NCBI RefSeq assembly: GCF_001425025.1 | Contig: NZ_LMDE01000011.1 | Coordinates: 473,341-537,340, forward strand | Reading direction: 5' to 3' | Source of the DNA: Nocardioides sp. Root122 | GTDB taxonomy: Bacteria; Actinomycetota; Actinomycetes; Propionibacteriales; Nocardioidaceae | Length of the DNA stretch: 64,000 nt | Part shown: positions 1 to 8,428 of the stretch, in pieces | Layout of the letters: each line of letters starts with the position of its first letter | Position numbering within the stretch: the first letter of the stretch is position 1 | Notes under the pieces: model-generated | The model's input: the letters and a program-made list of their open reading frames with translations, nothing else | What the model was told of the DNA's origin: nothing | The model's database searches: none | Program-made: the position numbers and the translations under genes

Positions 1-636
1 CGGCGGGCCGACCTGGGCCACGCGGCCCTCGTCGAGGACCAGCACCCGGTCGGCGAGGGTGAGGGCGTCGATGGCGTCGTGCGTGACGAGCAGCGCGATG
101 CCAGGGAAGTCGCGCAGGTGCCGGCCGAGCTCGATGCGCAGAGCCATCTGGACCGACACGTCGAGGCCGGTGAACGGCTCGTCGAGCAGCAGCACGTCGG
201 GGTCGGTGGCCAGCGCCCGGGCGATCGCGACGCGCTGGGCCTGGCCGCCGGAGAGCTCGCGCGGCCTGCGGGCCGCGAGGTCGGCGATACCGAAGCGCTC
301 GAGCCAGTCGCGGGCGACCGCATCGGCGGTGGCCCGCTTCTCGCCGCGGGCGCGCAGCCCGAAGGCGACGTTGTCGAGCGCGCTCAGGTGCGGGAAGAGC
401 AGCTGGCCCTGGAACACCAGTCCGACCCGGCGCTCGCGGACCGGGAGGCGCAGCACGTCGGTGCCGCCCAGGAGGGCGTGCCCGTCGACGTCGACGAGCC
501 CGGCGAGCGCGTGGAGCAGGGTGCTCTTGCCGGCGCCGTTGGGTCCGATGACCGCCAGCACCTCACCGGGCTCGGCGGTGAACGCGGCGTCCACGCGGCC
601 GGCGACGCGGAGGTCGGCCTCCAGCCGGCCCGTCAC
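1..636 (-). CDS. modC: Molybdate ABC transporter ATP-binding subunit (partial)
   Basis: ATPase that powers molybdate import with ModB. Reading the minus strand from a GTG at 636 gives Walker A GPNGAGKST (residues 31-39), the ABC signature LSGGQAQR, Walker B LLLDEP and an H-loop VTHD. The frame stays open to base 1, so about 212 residues are present and the C-terminal part is outside the window. The start GTG overlaps the modB stop (GTGA), as at every junction in this operon, implying translational coupling. Whether a C-terminal TOBE domain follows cannot be seen. Molybdate specificity rests on the neighbours modA and modB. Confidence 0.9.
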   Translation of the reverse strand, partial: MTGRLEADLRVAGRVDAAFTAEPGEVLAVIGPNGAGKSTLLHALAGLVDVDGHALLGGTDVLRLPVRERRVGLVFQGQLLFPHLSALDNVAFGLRARGEKRATADAVARDWLERFGIADLAARRPRELSGGQAQRVAIARALATDPDVLLLDEPFTGLDVSVQMALRIELGRHLRDFPGIALLVTHDAIDALTLADRVLVLDEGRVAQVGPP

Positions 637-1424
637 GGCGTCCCCAGCCAGTGGTCGCGCAGCGCGACCAGCACGCCGATCGACACCACGAGCATCACCA
701 GGCTCAGCGACAGGGCGGCGTCCTGGTCGGCCTGCCGGGTGACGTAGATCAGCGTCGGCATCGTCTGGGTGCGCCCGGGGTAGTTGCCGTTGAAGGTGAT
801 CGTGGCGCCGAACTCGCCCAGCGAACGGGCCCAGCCCAGCACCGTCCCGGCGACGACGCCGGGCAGAGCCAGGGGCACGGTGACCCGGCGGAAGGTCGTC
901 CAGCGGGTGGCGCCGAGCGTCGCGGCAGCGTCGTCGTACCTCGGGTCCGCCGAGCGCAGGGCGCCCTCGATCGCGATCACGACGAACGGCATCGACACGA
1001 ACACGTGGGCCAGCACCACGCCGTACGTCGTGAAGGGGAAGGCGAAGCCGGTCCACTCGAGCAGCGGTGCACCGACCACGCCGGTGCGACCGAAGGCGCT
1101 GCGCAGCGCCACGCCCGCCACGACCGGCGGCAGCACCAGCGGCACGGTGACGAGGGCGCGCAGCGCCCCGCGGCCGCGGAAGTCGACGCGCGCGAGCAGC
1201 CACGCCAGCGGGAGCCCGAGGACCAGGCAGAACGCGATCGCGATCGTCGAGGTGACCAGCGAGAGACGCAGGGCGTCGAGGGCGGCGGATGAGGTGAGGT
1301 GGTCGGGCAGCTGCCGCCAGCTGGTGCTGGCGACCATCGCCACCAGCGGCACGAGCAGCAGCAGGGCCGCGAGCGCCGCCGGCACCATCAGCAGCGCGGG
1401 CGGGCGGCCCAGGCGGTCCCTCAC
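633..1424 (-). CDS. modB: Molybdate ABC transporter permease
   Basis: Membrane subunit of the molybdate importer, about 263 residues with several hydrophobic segments; the first spans roughly residues 10-30. The binding-protein-dependent permease signature region runs from ATLGATRW through GWARSLGEFGAT, and this EAA-type loop contacts the ModC ATPase. The GTG at 1424 is chosen because it overlaps the modA stop (GTGA) and leaves a normal-length ModB; an upstream in-frame extension would run into modA. It is the third gene of a regulator-modA-modB-modC operon. Confidence 0.92.
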   Translation of the reverse strand: MRDRLGRPPALLMVPAALAALLLLVPLVAMVASTSWRQLPDHLTSSAALDALRLSLVTSTIAIAFCLVLGLPLAWLLARVDFRGRGALRALVTVPLVLPPVVAGVALRSAFGRTGVVGAPLLEWTGFAFPFTTYGVVLAHVFVSMPFVVIAIEGALRSADPRYDDAAATLGATRWTTFRRVTVPLALPGVVAGTVLGWARSLGEFGATITFNGNYPGRTQTMPTLIYVTRQADQDAALSLSLVMLVVSIGVLVALRDHWLGTP

Positions 1425-2173
1425 GGGGCACCGAAGCCGGCGTCGGCGAGGATCCGTCGGCCCTCCTCCGACGTCACCCACGCGACCCAGTCGGCGGCGA
1501 GGTCGGCGTCCTCGGACTGTTCCAGCGTCGCGACGTAGTAGGACGTCAGGTCGTCCCCCGCGCCGGGGATCTCGATCGCCTCGACGTCGTCGCCCACGGC
1601 GACCGCGTCCGTGGCGTAGACCAGGCCGGCGTCGGCCTCACCGGAGACCACCTTGTCGAGGGTCGAGCGGACGTCCTCCTCGAGGCTGGCCGGCTCCGCG
1701 GTGATCTGGTTGGCGTCGAGCACGGCGAGCGCGACCTTGCCGCACGGGACCTCGTCGGCGCAGCGCACCCACGTGGCGTCGGCGAGGTCGTCGAGGGTCT
1801 CGATGCCGGCCGGGTTGCCCTTCGGCACCACGATCGTCAGCACGTTGGTCGCGAACGTCTCCACGTCGACGGTGACGCCGGCGTCCTCGGCGAGGCCCAT
1901 CGACGTCGAGTCGGCGGTGGCGAGCACGTCGCCGGGGGCGCCGTCGGCGACCTGCTCGGCGAGGTCGGTGCTGGAGCCGAAGGAGAAGGTGACCGTCGCG
2001 TCGTGCTCCTCCTCGAACGGCGTGGCCAGCTGGTCGAAGACGTCGGTGAGCGAGGCGGCGGCGAGCACGGTCAGCTCGGCCCGCCCGTCGGCGGTGGCCC
2101 CGTCGTCGCCGTTGCCGCACGCCGCCAGTGGCAGCGCGAGGGCCAGCGCGAGGGCCGGCACGGCACGCCTCAC
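1421..2173 (-). CDS. modA: Molybdate-binding lipoprotein
   Basis: Extracellular solute-binding protein of the molybdate transporter, 250 residues. It begins with a lipoprotein signal peptide ending in the lipobox LAAC (Cys19 would be lipidated), followed by the ModA-like start LTVLAAASLTDVFDQLA. The middle (TNVLTIVVPKGNP) and the C-terminal YVATLEQSEDADLAADWVAW region fit the periplasmic-binding-protein type 2 fold of ModA. The GTG start at 2173 overlaps the stop of the HTH-TOBE gene (GTGA), so regulator and binding protein are coupled. Other oxyanions such as tungstate cannot be excluded from sequence alone. Confidence 0.92.
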   Translation of the reverse strand: MRRAVPALALALALPLAACGNGDDGATADGRAELTVLAAASLTDVFDQLATPFEEEHDATVTFSFGSSTDLAEQVADGAPGDVLATADSTSMGLAEDAGVTVDVETFATNVLTIVVPKGNPAGIETLDDLADATWVRCADEVPCGKVALAVLDANQITAEPASLEEDVRSTLDKVVSGEADAGLVYATDAVAVGDDVEAIEIPGAGDDLTSYYVATLEQSEDADLAADWVAWVTSEEGRRILADAGFGAP

Positions 2174-2577
2174 TGGGGGACCTCCACGACGACGTTGGTG
2201 GACTTCACGCTGGCGATGGCGCGCACGCCCGGCTCGAGGCCGAGCTCGTCCGCGGCGTCGCTGCTCATCAGGGACACGACCCGGTAGGGGCCGCAGATCA
2301 TCTCCACCTGGGCCATCACGTGGTCGCGCTTGACCCGGGTGACGATCCCGCTCATCCGGTTGCGGGCGCTGACCGAGCTGGCACGGGTGCGATCGCGCTC
2401 GCCGGTCTCGGCGGACTCGGCCAGGTGCTCGGCGAGCGCCGCGAGGTCCGGCCCCGACACCGTGGCGCGGCCGTCGGCGGTGTGGGACGGCAGCCGGCCC
2501 GCCTCCACCCAGCGGCGTACGGTGTCGTCGCTGACCGCGAGGATCTCGGCCGCTTCCGCGATTCGGTACGTGATCAC
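2170..2577 (-). CDS. HTH plus TOBE (molbindin) regulator of molybdate operon
   Basis: Small DNA-binding protein of about 135 residues. The N-terminus is an excisionase/MerR-like helix-turn-helix (YRIAEAAEILAVSDDTVRRW), and residues from about 65 on form a TOBE/Mop domain (ARNRMSGIVTRVKRDHVMAQ) of the type that binds molybdate or tungstate. As first gene of the mod operon it probably senses molybdate and regulates transport; that role is inferred. An upstream in-frame GTG at 2595 is possible; 2577 is preferred because family members start a few residues before the helix-turn-helix. The gene is divergent from the DUF4245 gene. Confidence 0.82.
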   Translation of the reverse strand: MITYRIAEAAEILAVSDDTVRRWVEAGRLPSHTADGRATVSGPDLAALAEHLAESAETGERDRTRASSVSARNRMSGIVTRVKRDHVMAQVEMICGPYRVVSLMSSDAADELGLEPGVRAIASVKSTNVVVEVPQ

Positions 2578-2684
2578 GCTGCGAGTATGCCGCACCTGCG
2601 GGCACGTGCACCCGTTTCGACCGCGACTGCGGCGGGTGGTCCCCGCCCGAGGGCTCCCTGGGTGCGGCTGGGAGGATGAGGCAC

Positions 2685-3221
2685 GTGAGTGAGCAGCCCA
2701 GCCGATACACCCGCTCGTTCGGCGGCATGACCGGCGCGCTGGTCGTGACGGTGCTCTTCGTGCTGGCGTTCGTGGCCTGGCGCGGGTTGTTCCGCGGCGA
2801 TGACGACGACGCCGTGCAGGTCGTCGACTGGCAGGAGAGCGTCGGGCTCGCCGAGGGGGCGGGCCTGTCGGTCGTCCATCCGCGCGAGCTGCCCGCCGGC
2901 TGGACCGCCACCAGCGTGGACCTGGCCGCGACCGGGGACCCGCGCTGGGGACTCGGCGTGCTGACCGACGACGGTGACTTCATCGGCATCCGCCAGCAGG
3001 ACGCCTCCGTCGACGAGCTCGTCGAGCGGTACGTCGACGAGAAGGCGGACGCCGGCGACGACGCCAGGGTCACCTCGGAGATCACCGACACGTGGCAGAC
3101 GTGGTCCGACGACGGCGGGGACCACGGCTTCTCGACCGAGCTCGGCGACGAGGCGCTCCTGGTCTACGGCTCCGCGCCGGTGTCGGACCTCGAGGCCTAC
3201 CTCGGCCTGCTGACGCGCTGA
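2685..3221 (+). CDS. DUF4245 membrane-anchored protein
   Basis: Protein of 178 residues with one N-terminal membrane segment (about residues 15-35, GALVVTVLFVLAFVAW) and an extracytoplasmic remainder; it matches the actinobacterial DUF4245 family, whose function is unknown. The GTG at 2685 is preferred over the ATG at 2676 because GGAGG at 2671-2675 lies 9 bases upstream of the GTG but directly abuts the ATG. It is convergent with xseB and separated from it by a hairpin. In actinobacteria such genes are often found near exonuclease VII and glpX. Confidence 0.8.
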   Translation: MSEQPSRYTRSFGGMTGALVVTVLFVLAFVAWRGLFRGDDDDAVQVVDWQESVGLAEGAGLSVVHPRELPAGWTATSVDLAATGDPRWGLGVLTDDGDFIGIRQQDASVDELVERYVDEKADAGDDARVTSEITDTWQTWSDDGGDHGFSTELGDEALLVYGSAPVSDLEAYLGLLTR

Positions 3222-3286
3222 TTTCGACGCGCTCGTGCGACTTCGTGCCTCAGTCGCGTCGCTTGCTCAATCTGGCCACCCGACGC

Positions 3287-3309
3287 CACGGACTCGTTCC
3301 TCGTCCGTG
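3287..3309. terminator. Hairpin between convergent DUF4245 gene and xseB
   Basis: CACGGAC at 3287-3293 pairs with GTCCGTG at 3303-3309 around a 9-base loop. It lies between two convergent stop codons, so it could end transcription in both directions. No U-tract is seen, which is usual in GC-rich actinobacteria. Confidence 0.5.
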
Positions 3310-3319
3310 ACGGGGCGTC

Positions 3320-3535
3320 TCAGCTGTCGGCCCCGGCGTCGCCGATGGCCTCGTCGAGGCGCTTGCGGGCGCCGTCGAGCCACTCCTGGCAGACCTTGGC
3401 CAGCGCCTCACCGCGCTCCCAGAGCGCCAGCGACTCCTCGAGGGTGGTGCCGCCTGTCTCGAGGGTGCGGACCACCTCGATGAGCTCCTCGCGGGCCTCC
3501 TCGTAGGTGAGCTGCTGCGGGGTGGCGTCACTCAT
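3320..3535 (-). CDS. xseB: Exodeoxyribonuclease VII small subunit
   Basis: Small subunit of exonuclease VII, the bidirectional single-strand nuclease used in mismatch repair and recombination. It has 71 residues, the usual size, with the family core [19 protein letters not shown] and [20 protein letters not shown], predicted as a pair of helices. The ATG at 3535 lies inside the end of xseA (8-base overlap), so the two subunits are translationally coupled. Confidence 0.93.
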   Translation of the reverse strand: MSDATPQQLTYEEAREELIEVVRTLETGGTTLEESLALWERGEALAKVCQEWLDGARKRLDEAIGDAGADS

Positions 3536-4793
3536 CGGGGTCCTCCATCAGGGTGGCTGCGTCGATCTGGTCGGCGTCGATGCGATCGGTGGTGGCGTGG
3601 ACCCGGCCGTCGGCCACGCGCACCGAGACCGCGGCGCCGACGTGCGCCTGGCCGACCGACGTGACCACGTGGCCGTCGGCGTCCTGGAGCACGGCGTAGC
3701 CCCGCCGGAGCGTGGCCAGCGGCGAGAGCGCCTGGGCCCGCGCGCGCTGGTGGCCGATGTCGTCGGCGGCGCGGTCCAGGCGGTGCGACAGGGTGCGGCG
3801 GGCGCGGGCCAGCAGCTCGTCGAGCTCGTCGGAGCGGGCCGCGAGCAGGTTGCGCGGGTCGGCCATCGCCGGCCGTGACCGGACCTGCGCCAGCCACTCC
3901 TGCTCCCGCGCGATGCGCTGCACGACGACCTGGCGGAGCCGGTCGCGCGCCCATGCCACGCCGTTGGCCTCCTCGGCCATGTCGGGCACGACCAGCTTGG
4001 CCGCGTCGGTGGGGGTCGAGGCACGCACGTCGGCGACGAGGTCGAGGAGCGGCTGGTCGGGCTCGTGGCCGATGGCCGACACCACCGGCGTACGCATTCC
4101 GTGGACGGCGCGGACCAGGGCCTCGTCGGAGAAGGGGAGCAGGTCCTCGATCGAGCCGCCGCCGCGGGCGACGACGACCACGTCGACGTCGGCGTTGCGC
4201 TCGAGCCGGTCGAGCGCCTCGATCACCTCGGCCGCGGACCGCGGCCCCTGCATGGCGGCGTAGACGACCTCGAACTCGACCGCGGGCCAGCGACGACGGG
4301 AGTTCTCCAGGACGTCGCGCTCGGCGGCGCTGTTGGGGGCGGTGACCAGGCCCACGCGGCCGGGCAGGAAGGGCAGGTCGCGCTTGAGCTCCGGCGCGAA
4401 CAGCCCCTCGGCCGCGAGCAGCTGACGACGCCGCTCGAGACGCGCGAGCAGCTCGCCGAGGCCGACCATCCGGATCTCACGGGCGGCCAGGGAGAACGAG
4501 CCGCGGTTGGCGTAGAAGCTCGGGCGGGCGTGCACGACCACGCTCGCGCCCTCCACGAGGGGCGGGTTCATCGAGTCGAACAGCGAGCGGGCGCAGGTGA
4601 GCGTCACCGAGATGTCCGCCACCGTGTCGCGCAAGGTCATGAAGACGGTGTTGACCCCGGGGCGACGGTTGACCTGGGCGATCTGGCCCTCGACCCACAC
4701 GCTGCCGAGCTTGTCGATCCACTGCGTGACGGCGTTGGCGACGGCGCGGACCGGGGCCGGGGAGTCGACCGTGGCGTCGCGGAGGGAGGGCAC
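3528..4793 (-). CDS. xseA: Exodeoxyribonuclease VII large subunit
   Basis: Catalytic subunit, 421 residues. The N-terminal OB-fold (about residues 20-110, [15 protein letters not shown]) is followed by the nuclease core with [17 protein letters not shown] and [20 protein letters not shown], then [14 protein letters not shown] and a long charged coiled-coil that contacts XseB. The GTG at 4793 has no good ribosome binding site but a TATCCT hexamer lies 6 bases upstream, fitting leaderless transcription. Its promoter side is occupied by the inverted-repeat element shared with divergent ispH. Confidence 0.93.
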   Translation of the reverse strand: MPSLRDATVDSPAPVRAVANAVTQWIDKLGSVWVEGQIAQVNRRPGVNTVFMTLRDTVADISVTLTCARSLFDSMNPPLVEGASVVVHARPSFYANRGSFSLAAREIRMVGLGELLARLERRRQLLAAEGLFAPELKRDLPFLPGRVGLVTAPNSAAERDVLENSRRRWPAVEFEVVYAAMQGPRSAAEVIEALDRLERNADVDVVVVARGGGSIEDLLPFSDEALVRAVHGMRTPVVSAIGHEPDQPLLDLVADVRASTPTDAAKLVVPDMAEEANGVAWARDRLRQVVVQRIAREQEWLAQVRSRPAMADPRNLLAARSDELDELLARARRTLSHRLDRAADDIGHQRARAQALSPLATLRRGYAVLQDADGHVVTSVGQAHVGAAVSVRVADGRVHATTDRIDADQIDAATLMEDPDE

Positions 4794-4816
4794 GCGGCGA
4801 GGATAGGGGAGGGGGA

Positions 4817-4986
4817 GGACACGCCCCAGAGGCGTGTCCCTCAACCCCGGCCTGCTGCGCCCCGCCCTGCGGGCGCCTCGCTGCGTTGTCGTCGGTCGTC
4901 GATGCTGGCGCATCGCCTCCCTCCTCCGCCTTGCGATGCACTCCGCAGGACGACGCTCGCGACGGCCGGGCTTTGAGGGACACGCC
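4817..4986. repeat. Inverted-repeat intergenic element between xseA and ispH
   Basis: A 170-base non-coding block. GGACACGCC (4817-4825) pairs with GGCGTGTCC (4831-4839) in a 9-bp hairpin with a 5-base loop. The same motif returns at the far end: the stretch 4831-4852 is an imperfect inverted copy of 4964-4986 (outer GGCGTGTCCCTCAA against TTGAGGGACACGCC), enclosing about 110 bases. The ends look like terminal inverted repeats, but no transposase gene or target duplication is visible. I recall similar blocks between genes in other Nocardioides genomes, which I cannot check here. Confidence 0.6.
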
Positions 4987-5000
4987 CTAGACTTGCGCCC

Positions 5001-5999
5001 ATGAGCACCGACCTCGGCCTCCCCACGGTCCTCGACCCCGAGACCGCCAGGACCGTCCTGCTGGCGGCACCGCGCGGCTACTGCGCCGGCGTGGACCGGG
5101 CCGTGATCACAGTGGAGAAGGCACTCGACCTCTACGGCGCGCCGGTCTACGTGCGCAAGCAGATCGTGCACAACAAGCACGTGGTGGCCAACCTCGAGTC
5201 GCGCGGCGCGATCTTCGTCGAGGAGCTCGACGAGGTGCCGGAGGGCCAGACCGTGGTCTTCTCCGCCCACGGCGTGTCGCCGGCCGTGCACGCCGAGGCA
5301 GCGGCGCGCGGGCTGAAGACGATCGACGCCACCTGCCCCCTGGTGACCAAGGTCCACCACGAGGCCAAGCGCTTCGCAGGCGACGACTACGACATCCTGC
5401 TGATCGGCCACGAGGGCCACGAGGAGGTCGAGGGGACCGCCGGCGAGGCGCCCGACCACATCCAGCTCGTGCAGAGCCCCGCCGACGTCGCGGGCATCGT
5501 CGTACGCGACCCGGCGAAGGTCGCGTGGCTCTCGCAGACCACGCTCAGCGTCGACGAGACCCTCGAGACCGTCGCCGCGATCCGCGAGAAGTTCCCGCTG
5601 CTGCTCGACCCGCCCAGCGACGACATCTGCTACGCCACCCAGAACCGCCAGCTCGCGATCAAGGAGATCTCTGCCGGCGCCGACCTGGTCATCGTGGTGG
5701 GCTCGCGCAACTCCTCGAACTCCGTCCGCCTGGTCGAGGTGGCGCTCGAGTCCGGCGCCAAGGCGTCCTACCTCGTCGACGACCACACCGAGATCGACGA
5801 GGCCTGGCTCGAGGGCGTCGAGACCGTCTCGGTCACCTCGGGGGCCTCGGTGCCCGAGGACCTGGTCGAGGGCGTGCTGGCGTTCCTCTCCGAGCGGGGC
5901 TACCCCGACGCGCGGGCGGTGCACTCGGCCGAGGAGTCGCTGATCTTCGCCCTGCCGCCCGAGCTGCGCCGCGACCTGCGCGCCGCACAGAAGGCCTGA
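5001..5999 (+). CDS. ispH: 4-hydroxy-3-methylbut-2-enyl diphosphate reductase
   Basis: Last enzyme of the MEP isoprenoid pathway; it reduces HMBPP to IPP and DMAPP with a [4Fe-4S] cluster. It has 332 residues with the three cluster cysteines in [23 protein letters not shown] and [11 protein letters not shown], the HGVSP segment, and the C-terminal [22 protein letters not shown] hexamer at 4988-4993 lies 7 bases before the ATG and no ribosome binding site is seen, so the mRNA is probably leaderless. The Sua5/YciO gene follows after 3 bases. Confidence 0.96.
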   Translation: MSTDLGLPTVLDPETARTVLLAAPRGYCAGVDRAVITVEKALDLYGAPVYVRKQIVHNKHVVANLESRGAIFVEELDEVPEGQTVVFSAHGVSPAVHAEAAARGLKTIDATCPLVTKVHHEAKRFAGDDYDILLIGHEGHEEVEGTAGEAPDHIQLVQSPADVAGIVVRDPAKVAWLSQTTLSVDETLETVAAIREKFPLLLDPPSDDICYATQNRQLAIKEISAGADLVIVVGSRNSSNSVRLVEVALESGAKASYLVDDHTEIDEAWLEGVETVSVTSGASVPEDLVEGVLAFLSERGYPDARAVHSAEESLIFALPPELRRDLRAAQKA

Positions 6000-6002
6000 A
6001 CC

Positions 6003-6626
6003 GTGGCCCGCTACCTCGACATCCACCCGGACAACCCGCAGCCGCGGCTGGTCACCCAGGTGGTCCAGGCGCTGCGCGACGACGCGCTGATCGCCTACCC
6101 CACCGACTCCGGCTACGCCCTCGGCGCCCAGCTGGGCAACCGCGAGGGCCGCGACCGGATCCTCCGGATCCGCGAGCTCGACGACCGTCACCACTTCACG
6201 TTGATGTGCAAGGACTTCGCCCAGCTCGGTCAGTTCGTCCACGTCGACAACGCGGCCTTCCGCGCGATCAAGGCGGCCACGCCGGGTCCCTACACCTTCA
6301 TCCTGCCGGCGACGGGTGAGGTGCCGAAGCGGCTGATGCACCCCAAGAAGCGCACCGTCGGCGTCCGCATCCCCGACCACCGGCTCGTGTGCGCCCTGCT
6401 CGAGGAGCTCGGCGAGCCGATCCTCACCAGCACCCTGATCCTCCCCGGCGAGACCGAGGCCCGCACGATGGGCTGGGAGATCAAGGAGGACCTCGACCAC
6501 GTCGTCGACATCGTGATCGAGTCGGGCGAGGTGACCGCCGAGCCCACGTCGGTCATCGACTGGTCCGACGCCGAGCCTGTCGTCGTACGCCACGGGGCCG
6601 GCGACGTCTCGCGCTTCGAGGCCTGA
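6003..6626 (+). CDS. Sua5/YciO/YrdC-family protein (YciO type)
   Basis: Protein of 207 residues covering a single YrdC domain: [18 protein letters not shown] near the N-terminus, [14 protein letters not shown], and [32 protein letters not shown]. Relatives either make threonylcarbamoyladenylate for the tRNA t6A modification (TsaC/Sua5) or are YciO paralogues of unclear function. The length without a Sua5 C-terminal domain and the [10 protein letters not shown] segment favour the YciO subgroup. The GTG start lies 3 bases after the ispH stop, so the two form an operon. Confidence 0.85.
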   Translation: MARYLDIHPDNPQPRLVTQVVQALRDDALIAYPTDSGYALGAQLGNREGRDRILRIRELDDRHHFTLMCKDFAQLGQFVHVDNAAFRAIKAATPGPYTFILPATGEVPKRLMHPKKRTVGVRIPDHRLVCALLEELGEPILTSTLILPGETEARTMGWEIKEDLDHVVDIVIESGEVTAEPTSVIDWSDAEPVVVRHGAGDVSRFEA

Positions 6627-6630
6627 CCGG

Positions 6631-7077
6631 TCAGCCGGTGGGCTGGCTCAGCTCGCGGCTCAGCTCGTCGGCGATGTGGCCGTTGCTCTCACGGTGCAGG
6701 CGCCACGCGAGCCAGCCCAGGCACAGGGCGTAGCCGACACCCAGCGCGACACCGTGCGTGGCGACACCGGACACGATCGCCTGCAGCAGGCTGTCGCCCC
6801 GGTCGGCGACCGCGTCGCGCGCCACGAGGGCGACGAACCAGAAGACGGCGGTCATCAGGAACGGTGGCAGCAGCGCCACGAGGAAGAAGTCCTGGCGTCG
6901 CACCAGCGTCGCCAGACCCAGGCACAGCGCCATGAAGCACAAGTCGAAGAAGAGCGTCAGGCGCCCCGCGAGGAGCACGTCGATGCTGACCGCGGTCAGC
7001 GCGACGGCGACTCCGAGCGACACCACCTGGTGGCCCGGCTCGCGCCCGGCCTGCCAGAACACGTCGGCCTGGTCCAC
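6631..7077 (-). CDS. DUF6542-type membrane protein
   Basis: Integral membrane protein of about 148 residues with four hydrophobic segments, roughly at residues 20-40, 45-65, 70-92 and 108-130, and a charged C-terminal tail. It matches the actinobacterial DUF6542 family, of unknown function. The GTG at 7077 is preferred over the one at 7083 because a TAGGTT hexamer (7084-7089 on the minus strand) then lies 6 bases upstream, the spacing used by many neighbours. It lies just downstream of rmuC and is convergent with the Sua5/YciO gene. Confidence 0.7.
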   Translation of the reverse strand: MDQADVFWQAGREPGHQVVSLGVAVALTAVSIDVLLAGRLTLFFDLCFMALCLGLATLVRRQDFFLVALLPPFLMTAVFWFVALVARDAVADRGDSLLQAIVSGVATHGVALGVGYALCLGWLAWRLHRESNGHIADELSRELSQPTG

Positions 7078-7098
7078 GGCCACAACCTAGGACCGATG

Positions 7099-8271
7099 TC
7101 AGGCGCCCTCGGCGCGGCGCGCCGGGGGAGCGGTCGGGGGCTGGTCGAGCAGGTCGTCGAGCGTGGGCTCGCCGGTGGCGCTGCGCACGTCGCCGATGTC
7201 GGGGAGGTCCAGGGCGGCGAGCTCCGGCGCGGCGGGGGTGCGCGGCCGGGACTCGACCTGGCGCGGCTCCTCGAGGGGCTCGGAGGTGACGCCGAGGTCG
7301 ACGAAGCGCCGGGCGGACACCAGCACCCGGCCCTCGAGCGAGCCCATCGCCTGGTTGTAGGCGACGACGCTGGCGTTGAGCGAGCGGCCGACGCGGTCGA
7401 GGTGCCCGGCCATCGAGCCGAGGCGCGCGTGCAGCTCCTGCCCGAGCCGCTGCACCTGCTGCGCCTGCGCGTTCAGGACCTCGTGCTGCCAGCCCTGGGC
7501 GACCGTGCGCAGCAGGGCGATCAGGGTCGACGGCGTGGCGAGGACGACGTTCTTCGCCGCAGCCTGTTCCACGAGGTCGGGCACGGCCTGGAGCGCGGCC
7601 TGCAGGATCGCCTCACCGGGCAGGAACAGCACCACGAACTCGGGCGTGCGGGCCTGTGCCTCCCAGTAGCGGCGCGACCCGAGGTCGGTGACGTGCTTGC
7701 GCACGTGCTCGCCGAGGCGGGCCAGCGCGCGGTCGTGCTCGTCGGGGTCGTCGCTGCCGGTGAGGTCGAGGAACGCCGCGAGCGGAGCCTTCGCGTCGAC
7801 GGCGATGGTGCGGCCGCCCGCCAGGGACACGACCAGGTCGGGGCGCAGCCGGCCGTCGTCGTAGGTCACCTGCTCGGCGAAGTCGCAGTGGTCGACCAGG
7901 CCGGCCAGCTCGACCGTGCGGCGCAGGTGCAGCTCGCCCCACTGGCCGCGCACCTGCGGCTTGCGCAACGCGGAGGCGAGCGTCGTCGTCTCCCGCCGCA
8001 GCGTGTCGGTGGACTGACGCATCTCGGCCACCTGCTGGTTGAGCTGCGCCTGCCACGCCACCCGGTCGTGGGCGAGGTCGCTCAGCTGGTCTTGCAGGCG
8101 GTCGAGGCCGTCCTGCACGACGGCGTGGTCGGCGACGCGCTGCTCGAGCGCGGCCGCGGCTGCGTCGTCGGTCGGCCGGCTGCGTGACCACAGCACACCG
8201 ATGACGGCGCCGAGGCCGAGGCCGACGGCGAGGACCAGCGCCAGGGTGAGGAGCAGGGGGAAGGTGTCCAT
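7099..8271 (-). CDS. rmuC: DNA recombination protein RmuC
   Basis: RmuC-family protein, 390 residues; relatives limit DNA inversions and are predicted nucleases. An N-terminal membrane segment (about residues 5-28) is followed by a coiled coil, then the conserved core QVRGQWGELHLRRTVELAG, LRPDLVVSLAGGRTIAVDAKAPL (restriction-endonuclease-like) and FVVLFLPGEAILQAAL. The proline-rich C-terminus is unconserved. The ATG at 8271 gives the membrane anchor; upstream lies a repeat cluster rather than coding DNA. Confidence 0.92.
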   Translation of the reverse strand: MDTFPLLLTLALVLAVGLGLGAVIGVLWSRSRPTDDAAAAALEQRVADHAVVQDGLDRLQDQLSDLAHDRVAWQAQLNQQVAEMRQSTDTLRRETTTLASALRKPQVRGQWGELHLRRTVELAGLVDHCDFAEQVTYDDGRLRPDLVVSLAGGRTIAVDAKAPLAAFLDLTGSDDPDEHDRALARLGEHVRKHVTDLGSRRYWEAQARTPEFVVLFLPGEAILQAALQAVPDLVEQAAAKNVVLATPSTLIALLRTVAQGWQHEVLNAQAQQVQRLGQELHARLGSMAGHLDRVGRSLNASVVAYNQAMGSLEGRVLVSARRFVDLGVTSEPLEEPRQVESRPRTPAAPELAALDLPDIGDVRSATGEPTLDDLLDQPPTAPPARRAEGA

Positions 8272-8328
8272 GACACCAGCATGAACGCGGGGTCCGACAG
8301 CCGGGCCGACCCTGCACGCCGTCCCGCG

Positions 8329-8428
8329 GGGGTAGTCCAGTGGCCAGAGGTCGTCCCCGGGCGGGTTCGGCAGCCACATCTCACTGGACTACCCCAGCGT
8401 GAGAGCCGGAAGTCGCTGGACTACCGCG
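8329..8428. repeat. GTAGTCCA-family inverted repeat cluster (cluster A)
   Basis: GGGGTAGTCCAGTG at 8329-8342 is a perfect inverted match to CACTGGACTACCCC at 8382-8395, with a 39-base gap. A third half-copy at 8412-8425 (GCTGGACTACC) contains the TAG stop codon of the AraC-type regulator. The same core recurs in clusters near 52168-52401 and 53537-53664. On RNA from either strand this would form a 14-bp stem, so it may also terminate the regulator transcript. Confidence 0.75.

Noticed and set aside
4858..4983. Protein-coding use of the inverted-repeat element between xseA and ispH
   Set aside because: Frames through it have no ribosome binding site and no recognisable protein sequence; the inverted ends explain it better.
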